Shown piece after piece: positions 27,350 through 35,437 of a stretch of DNA of 64,000 nucleotides. Below the pieces are notes generated by a model. It was not told the origin of the DNA. It saw only the letters and a program-made list of their open reading frames with translations, and did no database searches. The stretch is taken from the NCBI RefSeq assembly GCF_030389965.1, contig NZ_CP128400.1, forward strand, positions 744,001 through 808,000. Direction: 5' to 3'. This DNA comes from Candidatus Chlorohelix allophototropha. Lineage in GTDB: Bacteria > Chloroflexota > Chloroflexia > Chloroheliales > Chloroheliaceae. Every line of letters begins with the position of its first letter. Position 1 is the stretch's first letter. The position numbers and the translations under genes were made by a program.

Positions 27350-28360
27350 ATGGGTAATACTCATATCAGATTAAACCGTGCTACTCGTGAGTGGGTGATT
27401 TATGCACCCAGCCGCCGCATACGTCCGCAAGAATTTCGGAACGGACATGAGCCTATCATAATTGAACCACCCTATGCGGCTGATTGTTCCTTCTGCAAAT
27501 TTGATGATGCCAAGGATGAAGTTATCTTATTTGAAATAAAAAACGCTGACGGCGATAGTTGGCTCACACGGGTTGTACAAAATAAGTATCCGGCGCTATC
27601 GCCCGACCAGAAACCCACCCGCTCTTTATCGGGCATATATCTGGAACTACCCGGCTATGGTCATCACGAAGTAGTAATTGAAAGCCCTGAACATAATCTT
27701 AACCCGGCTATGATGTCTCTTGAAAGGGTTAACGCTATTGTAGAAACCTATCGGCAACGTTACCTAGAATTGATGAAGATCAGGGACAATCTCTTTATAA
27801 TAATTTTTCGCAATCATGGGAAAACAGCCGGAGCTTCGATGCAACACCCTCATTCTCAAATAATCGCTACTCCCATAGTGCCTCGCCATTATCGCTGGCG
27901 CGAGGATGAGGCGCAACGCTATTTTGATGAGTGGGGTAGATGTGCTTATTGCGACACGATGGAGTTTGAGGTAGAAGACCGTAAGCGTGTAGTAGGTGAA
28001 AATGAGCATTTTCTGGCATTTGTGCCTTTTGCGGCGGAAGTTCCCTTTGAAATTTGGATAATGCCGAAAGAGCATCGTTCCGATTTTGGCACAATTTCAC
28101 CGAAAGAGGTTACTGCTTTTGCTGCCTTACTTCATGAAGTGCTGGCGAAGCTCTATACTAAGCTAAACAATCCGAATTATAATTACGCCATAATGTCAGC
28201 CGCTCGTTACAAAAGCGGTGAACCTCAATTGCACTGGTATTGCCAGATAAGCCCGCGCCTTACCATTCCGGCGGGCTTTGAAATGGGTTCGGGCATCAGC
28301 ATTAACCCTTCACTACCGGAAGCAGATGCGAATTTCTTGAACGATTTAGGGGAAGCGTAA
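27350..28360 (+). CDS. galT: Galactose-1-phosphate uridylyltransferase-like protein
   Basis: The 336-residue protein belongs to the GalT group of the HIT superfamily, which exchanges UMP between UDP-glucose and hexose 1-phosphates. The nucleophile motif HPHSQ (His166 to Gln170, His168 as nucleophile) is intact, preceded by NHGKTAGASM. The N-terminal Cys pair in DCSFCKFDD and the CAYCDTMEFE motif are probable zinc ligands. Members of this clade can act on hexoses other than galactose or as nucleotide phosphorylases, so the substrate is uncertain. It is followed by a perfect palindrome that also separates it from the leftward synthase operon. Confidence 0.82.
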   Translation: MGNTHIRLNRATREWVIYAPSRRIRPQEFRNGHEPIIIEPPYAADCSFCKFDDAKDEVILFEIKNADGDSWLTRVVQNKYPALSPDQKPTRSLSGIYLELPGYGHHEVVIESPEHNLNPAMMSLERVNAIVETYRQRYLELMKIRDNLFIIIFRNHGKTAGASMQHPHSQIIATPIVPRHYRWREDEAQRYFDEWGRCAYCDTMEFEVEDRKRVVGENEHFLAFVPFAAEVPFEIWIMPKEHRSDFGTISPKEVTAFAALLHEVLAKLYTKLNNPNYNYAIMSAARYKSGEPQLHWYCQISPRLTIPAGFEMGSGISINPSLPEADANFLNDLGEA

Positions 28361-28394
28361 GACATAACTAGGGTTTTCAGGTGTAAGGATTGGA

Positions 28395-28416
28395 ACAAGG
28401 GGCTTAAGCCCCTTGT
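28395..28416. terminator. Bidirectional terminator between galT and the synthase operon
   Basis: A perfect 22-base palindrome with 11-base arms (ACAAGGGGCTT and its complement) lies between two converging genes and is followed by CTTT on the plus strand. It most likely ends transcription from both sides. Confidence 0.65.
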
Positions 28417-28430
28417 CTTTATGCGAGGCT

Positions 28431-30077
28431 TTAGCCGATAGCGTTGAACTTACCCGCTTCTGGTCGGTAGCGTTTAAAGCTTATGGGAAGTTGCAGACCC
28501 GCCATTTTCAGAGCTTGCAAGCGATTTAGATAGGCTGCGCCGGTGAGCAGGTGCATACCAACGTCAACAGCCTTGCGGTTTTGCGGTTGTTCCAGATAGG
28601 TGCCGCGTACCCAATCGTTGAATGCGCCCATTGCAGGTCCACACCAGATTTGGTAATCCATCTCACGCCCCTTTTCGCCGGTGTTAGACCAGCGCGAGGA
28701 TAATCCCAGATACCAGCGGAAGATAAGACCCATTTTCCGTTTGGGGTTCTCTTGCGCTTTGGCAAGTTGTTCAGGGTCACGTTCTTGGAAGAATTTAACG
28801 GTTTCCTCCCAAACTTCATTTGCGCTCTTGCGGAAATATTGTTTTTCTACCACCGAAAGTTCGGCAGCGGGAATCTGCTCGATTGAGTCATAGGCGCGGT
28901 ACAAATCATAGAGTTTTTGGGAACGCAACGGGAAAAGCGTGCCGCGTTTGAGCAACTGCACCTTTACGCCCATTTCAAACATATCGGCGGAAGGAGCCAT
29001 CATTACATCCGGCATTTCAGCTTGCGCCAACAGCTTTTTGGTATGTTCAGATGTTCCGGCTTCCACACACGCGCTGTTTGCCGAGCCTGTTACCACATAA
29101 TCTGCGCCCATCATGAAGGCTGCCAACGTTGCGGCGGGCGTTCCGATACCACCGGCTGCACCTACGCCCACCGGGCGCGCATAACCGTATTTATCCTGAA
29201 TCTCATCGCGCAAATCCATCAAGGAGGGCAGTAAGCAAACCAGTGGTCTATTATCGGTGTGACCACCCGAATCCGCTTCTACCGTGATATAGTCAGCCCC
29301 CGGCACTTTTGCAGCCAGTGCTGCTTGCTCGGTAGTAAGCTGTCCTGCCTCAACCAAATCGCGCAAAATCCTTTCAGGTGCAGGCTGCATAAACTTGGCG
29401 GCAACCTCACGGCGCGAAAGCTTGGCGATTACTCGGTTTTTGATTTGAATGTTTCCGGCTGCATCTTGGCTTAACCCGGCTGCCCGGTAGCGTACAATAT
29501 GCGGAGTTAAATCAAGGAAAGCGGAGGCTTCTACAATACCGACTCCATATTGGAGATATAATTCAACCGCCCGGCGTTCAATTGATTCCTCGCTTGGGCT
29601 GTGAATTAGGTTGAAGGCGTAGGGTTCGGTGGGTAATTCAGCCTGAATACGCTTTATGGCAGCTTCAATCCGCGCAGGACTTAGCCCTGCCGCCCCAAAT
29701 GAGCCAAGCATTCCGGCTTTGCCAAGCGCAATAACAAGCTCTTCCGAAGAAATCCCTTGTGCCATCGAGCCGCCCACATAAGCATAGGTTAGCCCGAATA
29801 GTTCGTTAAATTCGGGATTGCCCCAACTACGCGCAGGTTGTGGCGGTACTGCTACCAGCAACTCAATTCCGTTGCTGCCGTCTGTAGTCAATTCTCCCTC
29901 ATTGCTAAAACCGATGCGATTATCCACCCGCACCGCAAAGCATGGGCGTTCCAACTGCAAGAGACAAGCCCGGATGCCTTCTTCATCAAATACAATCGAA
30001 CTTACAGGTCCTGTCCAGAACTTGTTAATTTCAACTGAACTTGACATAAAACTGAGGCTATTATCTGCCTTCAACAT
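28431..30077 (-). CDS. pfaD: PfaD-like trans-acting enoyl reductase
   Basis: The 548-residue flavoprotein matches PfaD, the stand-alone enoyl reductase of PUFA and related synthases, with a nitronate-monooxygenase-type TIM barrel. Key segments are YVGGSMAQGISSEELVIALG near the N-terminus, ADYITVEADSGGHTDNRP, VGVGAAGGIGTPAATLAAF for FMN binding, and the C-terminal WCGPAMGAFNDWVRGTYLE typical of PfaD. It would reduce the enoyl intermediates on the carrier domains. The start at 30077 is preferred because AAGGAG lies seven bases upstream; an in-frame extension to 30104 overlaps the previous stop. It is the last gene of the operon. Confidence 0.88.
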   Translation of the reverse strand: MLKADNSLSFMSSSVEINKFWTGPVSSIVFDEEGIRACLLQLERPCFAVRVDNRIGFSNEGELTTDGSNGIELLVAVPPQPARSWGNPEFNELFGLTYAYVGGSMAQGISSEELVIALGKAGMLGSFGAAGLSPARIEAAIKRIQAELPTEPYAFNLIHSPSEESIERRAVELYLQYGVGIVEASAFLDLTPHIVRYRAAGLSQDAAGNIQIKNRVIAKLSRREVAAKFMQPAPERILRDLVEAGQLTTEQAALAAKVPGADYITVEADSGGHTDNRPLVCLLPSLMDLRDEIQDKYGYARPVGVGAAGGIGTPAATLAAFMMGADYVVTGSANSACVEAGTSEHTKKLLAQAEMPDVMMAPSADMFEMGVKVQLLKRGTLFPLRSQKLYDLYRAYDSIEQIPAAELSVVEKQYFRKSANEVWEETVKFFQERDPEQLAKAQENPKRKMGLIFRWYLGLSSRWSNTGEKGREMDYQIWCGPAMGAFNDWVRGTYLEQPQNRKAVDVGMHLLTGAAYLNRLQALKMAGLQLPISFKRYRPEAGKFNAIG

Positions 30078-30093
30078 TCCTCTTCTCCTTAAA

Positions 30094-33000
30094 TCACGCC
30101 TCAATAATATTGAGCGCTAGCTGCTTTATCTCGTATATACGCAGTTTATCTTTCCAAAGGCTGGCATCAGCGGTAATAGTAACTTGACCCTGATTTTCTA
30201 CAATCCCGGTGATGTGAACTTCAAGTCTCAAAAGCTCGTTTTGAGGTCCAAGTTGCCCTCTATATTTCCACGTAGTATTGCTACCGGGGACGAGCGTAAA
30301 GCGTGGGGCGCGGAAACCAGCCCCCAGATTTTGTTGCAGGGCGTAGGCTTGCATTGCTTCGAGAATAGCTTCAACCCCTAAAGAACCGGGCATAACCGGG
30401 TCTTGGTAGAAATGGCAGGTATAAAACCAATCCGCCGGGTTGATCTTGCGATTGGCGAAAATATAACCTTTGCCATGTTTGCCGCCATTCGACACAATTT
30501 TAATTTCGTCCAGAAAGTCCAGTTGTCCACCGGAGAGCCTGAAGTTGGGCTTGCTGGCGTTGCCGATGAACCATTCTGGCTGTGTTCGCAAATCCAACAC
30601 GGTGGCGGGTTGTTGGTTGAGCCACGGGAACACTTCTTTGCCACCGTCCAACCCCACCTGATTCGCCATTACCTCGCGGCTGAAGAAGCCAAAAGCCGAT
30701 TCGCCCCGATAATAGGTTTGCCCGTCGCAGCTTGACTCAAAGCGGAAACGCTGAATAATAGTGCCATCAAAGGCGGAGGTTGCCAAAAGAGTGGCGTGAG
30801 TGGTAACGGTTTTACCGCGCACATCCAGATTTTGAACCAATTCCGCCGTACCGTCCAGATTGCGGAAGTAGAGGTCGGTATCTGGGAACATTAACGCGCT
30901 GCCCTTGTAGGCAGACAAGAACCCGCAAGGCTGCAAGGCAATTTCCATCACCACGCAATAAGGTATATAGGGCGCGGCGTTCTGTTGGTAGAACCACGGC
31001 GCATCCGGCACATCGTATTCCACCGTGATGGAAGAAGGGTTGTCAAAATCCTTCTTTTCACCCGTTATTTCGGTAACGCGGCTCATGAATTTCAAATCGC
31101 CGTTGGGGATGCGCGATAATCGCCGACCTTCGTAAATATTATATTCCGCCCCAAAGCATTTTGCGGCTGAACCGGTGGCAAATTCTTCGATTTTGGTTTC
31201 ATCGAATAAGGCAGGGCGCGTGATAGTGGCTACTGAAGCGCGGGGCTTCTCGACTACCGCGCTCAAAGTTCCGGCGTTGCGGGCATCCTGCAAAAGCTTG
31301 AGTTGCAGGCTAATCAATCCCCCAAGCTGTTCAAGCCCTTCTCGTCTTGAATTGAGCAAGGCACGCTGAGTTTCAGCAATGCTGGTATTATTTCTCGAAA
31401 GTCGGTCAAGCTGCTGATGCAAGTTATTCGTTTCCTGTTTTTGTTCGTAAAGGGGCGACAAATCTAAATCCACCAGATGGCTTACCAATTGTGCCAGTAA
31501 TTTTAGTAGCGAGGTATGGTCGCTAGTACCTTTCTGGCTGATATTCAAACGGGCATGCTCTTTTTTGCCCAGAATCTTACCAATCCAGCGAGAACAGGTG
31601 CTACCGGGACCTAGTTCTACAAAAAGACGCGCCCCATCCTCATATACGCGCGAGACAAGACGCGGGAAATCTAGAGGATTGCAGACCATTCGCGCCACGC
31701 TTTGGGCAATCTCCGCGCTGTCCAATTTGACAGGCGCGTAATTGGCGGCGCTATAGAAAGTTACGCCCTCAACTTGCCGGGTCGGGTGCGAGTGCAGTTG
31801 CAACAATTCATTATACTCACTGGCTGTGGGTTCGCAATGTAGCACAAAACTGGAAGGACTTTTCAGGTTGTGCGCTTTTATCTTTGCAATAACTCGGCGG
31901 CAAGCTTCGCTATCTCCGGCAATCAACCCCTCTTCGGGTGTGTTGATATGGGTCAGATAAACCCGATTTTCGCCTTCTAAGCCGGCGCTAATCTTTTCCA
32001 GCGGTGTGAGCAGGTAATAATTGCTCCAGAAGGTATCATCTGTTCTGTCGCCCTTGATTTGCCATTGCTCGCGGATTGCGTCTTTAGGGCCTGTCAGGCG
32101 GGTTTGGAACAAAGGTGATTGGTGGAAAGCATCAAGTCCTTTATCGCCGCCAGTCCACACTCCCAACGCCCAGAACATGCTGGTTTCGCCCATGCTGTAG
32201 CCAAAAGCGGTTTGGGGGCGCACCTTGAAATAGTCGCGCATAATCATGGTGAACAGAATAGCGAAACTTGCGCCAGATTCAATCAGCGTTTGCGAATCGG
32301 CTTCAAGCTCTTTTTCCAGCGTCTCGATTTGAGCTTTGCCAAGCGTTTCGAGGCTGCGGGGATAGAGCTTCTTTTCGCCCAATGCCAGCCCCGGATTTGA
32401 GGTTAATGCCCCAAAGCTATCCTGTAAGCCCGGAAACAGGTGAAACAGGTTTTGCCCCAAACCATGAAATGAGTTAAATGCGCCGGGATATACAAAAGCA
32501 ACCTTGCCCTTTTTGCCCAACGGGTTTGGCGTGCAATAGCTGCCGCGCGTGGTTTTCCATTCCTTGCCTTTAGCGAAGGATTTTTCCAGATTCTCTAGCG
32601 CGTTATCAAGGTCTGTTGTTAGCTCTTCGCGGTTCTGCCCCACCAATACCAGCGCGTAAGCGGCATTAGAATTTTGCCGATACTTCTGGAAGCATTGGCG
32701 CGCCAGATTTGCGAGGTTTGCGCTTGATGCCAGCAACGATTTAAGGGCTTGAAGTTGCCCCAATAAAGCCGACACATTCTCCCCCGCGAACGGGCAAAAA
32801 TAGAGAGGAAGGCGGGTTAGATAGCGGTTTTGTGGAGCAGGGCGGTTAGCATCCGCCGAAAGTAGCACGAGATAGCTTTCCTGACCTTGTGTGCCGCTCA
32901 AAGCTGCTACGCGCCGCTTTACGCCACTTTCCAAAAACCATGGGCGCGATTCTTCCGCTCGATAGAAAGCTGGATTTGTCCAAGAATCGGTATCAGACGG

Positions 33001-33693
33001 GAAAGAAGGGTTGGCAGGAATATAGCGATGGTGAAGGCTTAAAGTAACTTTGATGAGTCCGAGCAGTTGTGCCAGCAATGAGGACGCACCGGGTAAGCTA
33101 CCCAGTCCACAAGTGAACGCTCGTTCGGTTACGCCGAACGCTGCGTTCAATGCCACATTTGAACTTGCTTCGCTTCCGGCAGCTACTTCCAGATACTCGA
33201 TTTGATTGGTCTGTATTCCAGCTGAATTACAAGCATCCCGGCAGGCTTGTGTGGTATTACCGGAATTCCCCCACCCTTCGATTTTGGCGTATTCCCGCGC
33301 ATTGCTTTGCTCAATAACCAACGCGGCAGCGGCTTCCTTGCTGCTTGCTACCAGCACAACGGCTTGCGCCGCTCCGGTTTGAAGCAATTGGGAGGCTGTC
33401 TCAAGCGCTATTGAGAGGGTAGCAACATTGGAAATTGCCACGCTTGTAAAACCGGGAAGCGTTAGGGCTGTGTTACTCGCTGTCAAAAATAAAATGGAAA
33501 TCTTGCTGGAAAGGGCTATTCCGCTTTGCGTCAAGGCTTGTTTTACAACTTGCCCTGCCAGAGGTGGATTGAGGGAGTCCGGGCTAATTGTGGGACATAG
33601 CCCGTCAAAAATAGCCCGGTCGAAATCGTCTAACTCTTTAAAATCCGGTAAGCTGGCTGCCAGCCCGGTTATGCCCAAATTAGTTGGTTGCAC
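30094..33693 (-). CDS. PfaC-like protein: CLF-like domain, acyltransferase, double FabA-type dehydratase
   Basis: The protein has 1199 residues. Residues 1-300 follow a ketosynthase/chain-length-factor fold, but the cysteine and both histidine motifs of an active ketosynthase are absent (the usual EAHGTGT region reads EVAAGSEAS and the GHT motif reads LPG). Residues 350-750 form an acyltransferase (VYPGAFNSFHGLGQ, Ser500 in GYSMGE). Residues 790-830 are helical. Residues 860-1199 are two FabA-like hot-dog units: the first with PYIPYCVVMEIALQPCGF, the second with the catalytic-type TCHFYQDPVMPGSLG containing His1094. This matches the AT-DH-DH part of PfaC/Pfa3-type proteins but lacks the extra active KS they usually carry. 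It overlaps the KR-DH gene by 14 bases. Confidence 0.85.
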   Translation of the reverse strand: MQPTNLGITGLAASLPDFKELDDFDRAIFDGLCPTISPDSLNPPLAGQVVKQALTQSGIALSSKISILFLTASNTALTLPGFTSVAISNVATLSIALETASQLLQTGAAQAVVLVASSKEAAAALVIEQSNAREYAKIEGWGNSGNTTQACRDACNSAGIQTNQIEYLEVAAGSEASSNVALNAAFGVTERAFTCGLGSLPGASSLLAQLLGLIKVTLSLHHRYIPANPSFPSDTDSWTNPAFYRAEESRPWFLESGVKRRVAALSGTQGQESYLVLLSADANRPAPQNRYLTRLPLYFCPFAGENVSALLGQLQALKSLLASSANLANLARQCFQKYRQNSNAAYALVLVGQNREELTTDLDNALENLEKSFAKGKEWKTTRGSYCTPNPLGKKGKVAFVYPGAFNSFHGLGQNLFHLFPGLQDSFGALTSNPGLALGEKKLYPRSLETLGKAQIETLEKELEADSQTLIESGASFAILFTMIMRDYFKVRPQTAFGYSMGETSMFWALGVWTGGDKGLDAFHQSPLFQTRLTGPKDAIREQWQIKGDRTDDTFWSNYYLLTPLEKISAGLEGENRVYLTHINTPEEGLIAGDSEACRRVIAKIKAHNLKSPSSFVLHCEPTASEYNELLQLHSHPTRQVEGVTFYSAANYAPVKLDSAEIAQSVARMVCNPLDFPRLVSRVYEDGARLFVELGPGSTCSRWIGKILGKKEHARLNISQKGTSDHTSLLKLLAQLVSHLVDLDLSPLYEQKQETNNLHQQLDRLSRNNTSIAETQRALLNSRREGLEQLGGLISLQLKLLQDARNAGTLSAVVEKPRASVATITRPALFDETKIEEFATGSAAKCFGAEYNIYEGRRLSRIPNGDLKFMSRVTEITGEKKDFDNPSSITVEYDVPDAPWFYQQNAAPYIPYCVVMEIALQPCGFLSAYKGSALMFPDTDLYFRNLDGTAELVQNLDVRGKTVTTHATLLATSAFDGTIIQRFRFESSCDGQTYYRGESAFGFFSREVMANQVGLDGGKEVFPWLNQQPATVLDLRTQPEWFIGNASKPNFRLSGGQLDFLDEIKIVSNGGKHGKGYIFANRKINPADWFYTCHFYQDPVMPGSLGVEAILEAMQAYALQQNLGAGFRAPRFTLVPGSNTTWKYRGQLGPQNELLRLEVHITGIVENQGQVTITADASLWKDKLRIYEIKQLALNIIEA

Positions 33694-35437
33694 CAGTCGT
33701 CCCTGCTAACTCTGCCGGCACGAACAAGCTGTTCAGGCGCTGGCTAATGGTTACTTCCGCTCCGTTTATGCGAGTGTAAACTACACCATGCTCGTCAAAA
33801 GCCGTAACATTGGCAATCAAGCCCATTTCACTGCTGGTCTGAACTTGCATAGCGGCGTAATAAACTTTGTCAAAGGGTATTGTGCGGTACTGTTCCACAT
33901 GCTGGATTGACAGCGGCAAACTTCCTGCTTGGTAGAAATGCCGCGCCCAGATTAGCATGCATTGCAATTGGACATCTACAGCATAGGGATTGAAGTTTTG
34001 TACCGGGAATTGTCCCTGCGTTTTTTCGGAAACGGCTGGCAAATAGCATTCTACCAGCATTGATTCGCGTTCCACGCTGAGAACGCGCCTAACCCCTTGA
34101 AAGGCTGGTCCGTGAAACAATGTTCCATCCCGATAGAGGTCAACGCCATTCAGCACCGAAGTTTGCGGTATCTTTATGCCTTCAACAATCGGCGGTTGCG
34201 GCAACTTGCGGCGCAAATCGCAACGCGCCCCATAATGGTACAGGCGTTTACCCTTTTCATTCACGCTCCAGATGGTAGCTTCGAATACCAGCTTGTCGTT
34301 ACCCTCGCGCTCAATTTCCTTCAGTTCCAGCGTATAATCATTTACTTCGTCTGTCTCGAATACTAAACCCTTGAAAACCCGATTATTGATAGACGTATAC
34401 ATGGTGTAGCCGGGGAAAAGTTGCTCGCAGGCGTTTGCCACCCAATCGATAACGCAGATGGCAGGTAATACCGGGTTGCCGCCTATTCGGTGGTCAACTA
34501 AGAAGGGATTAGCTTTAGGGTCAAGCCGTCTCCGCAATTGGAACGTCTGGGGGGCAGTTGGCAAAGCTCTTTCTGGTTCAGGCAAAGGTGGTCCAACTAC
34601 CACCAGTGTGCTACCGGGCGTATCAGTCTCCAGCGCATCCACCAGCCGTTGCGTACCGTCTTCCACCGGAATAACATGAATCCCTCGGCGAGCGTAAAAC
34701 TCGCGCAATGCCGGAGTTACCATGCCACCATCCCAAGGTCCCCAGTTCAGTGAGATTACTCGGCACTCAGGTTGTTGCTTTTGTACCAGCAGCGCGGTTT
34801 TATTCAATACTTCGTTTGCCATTGAATAATCCGCTTGCCCGGCATTACCGAAAAATCCCGCCACCGATGAAAAAAGCACCAGTTCTGAGAGTTTGTTGGG
34901 CGGTAAGCACTCCAGTAAATTTATCAACCCACGCACTTTGGTGGTAAAGACGTTTTCAAAATCAGCCAATGTCTTGTTTTCGATTAATTTATCGGCAAGA
35001 TTACCCGCTCCGTGAATTATGCCCGTGACTGCTCCGGTTATTTTCTGGGCTTTATCCAAGGCTTGTTTTAAAGTTTGGGAGTCGGTTATATCAACGCTCA
35101 AATATACCGCTTGCCCACCTTCTTCTTCAACCCGTCGTACCGTTTTTGAAATTTCACGGCGGGCTTGTAAAGCGTCAAGCCCTTTCTGAACCTTTACCGG
35201 AGTAGGTTTTTCGCCTTGCGCCGTCAGGTGTGCCGCAAACTTCTTTTTAAGTTCAGCTTCTTCAAAGCAGCCCCTCGCCCATTCTGGTTCTTCACCGGAG
35301 AGCGAGGTACGCCCTAAAAGTATGAATTTGCAGCGGAAATGGTGCGCTATTTGTACCACGCATTCGGCAGTTATGCCGCGCCCACCCCCGCTTACCGCAA
35401 ATACTGAGTTCGTATCAACAGGCTTGAATTTACTCAT
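33680..35437 (-). CDS. Ketoreductase (catalytic half) plus PKS dehydratase
   Basis: This 585-residue protein carries the catalytic subdomain of a type I ketoreductase (residues 1-285): nucleotide-binding SGGGRGITAECV, the LVLFSSVAGFFGNAGQADYSMAN stretch with Tyr204, and SLNWGPWDGGM. A polyketide-type dehydratase double hot-dog follows from about residue 300, with His316 in VDHRIGGNPVLP and an Asp in the DVQLQ segment of the second half. In PfaA proteins these parts normally follow the structural KR half in the same chain; here they form a separate polypeptide whose ATG overlaps the upstream TGA (ATGA at 35434-35437). It should associate with the upstream synthase. Confidence 0.87.
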   Translation of the reverse strand: MSKFKPVDTNSVFAVSGGGRGITAECVVQIAHHFRCKFILLGRTSLSGEEPEWARGCFEEAELKKKFAAHLTAQGEKPTPVKVQKGLDALQARREISKTVRRVEEEGGQAVYLSVDITDSQTLKQALDKAQKITGAVTGIIHGAGNLADKLIENKTLADFENVFTTKVRGLINLLECLPPNKLSELVLFSSVAGFFGNAGQADYSMANEVLNKTALLVQKQQPECRVISLNWGPWDGGMVTPALREFYARRGIHVIPVEDGTQRLVDALETDTPGSTLVVVGPPLPEPERALPTAPQTFQLRRRLDPKANPFLVDHRIGGNPVLPAICVIDWVANACEQLFPGYTMYTSINNRVFKGLVFETDEVNDYTLELKEIEREGNDKLVFEATIWSVNEKGKRLYHYGARCDLRRKLPQPPIVEGIKIPQTSVLNGVDLYRDGTLFHGPAFQGVRRVLSVERESMLVECYLPAVSEKTQGQFPVQNFNPYAVDVQLQCMLIWARHFYQAGSLPLSIQHVEQYRTIPFDKVYYAAMQVQTSSEMGLIANVTAFDEHGVVYTRINGAEVTISQRLNSLFVPAELAGTTGATN

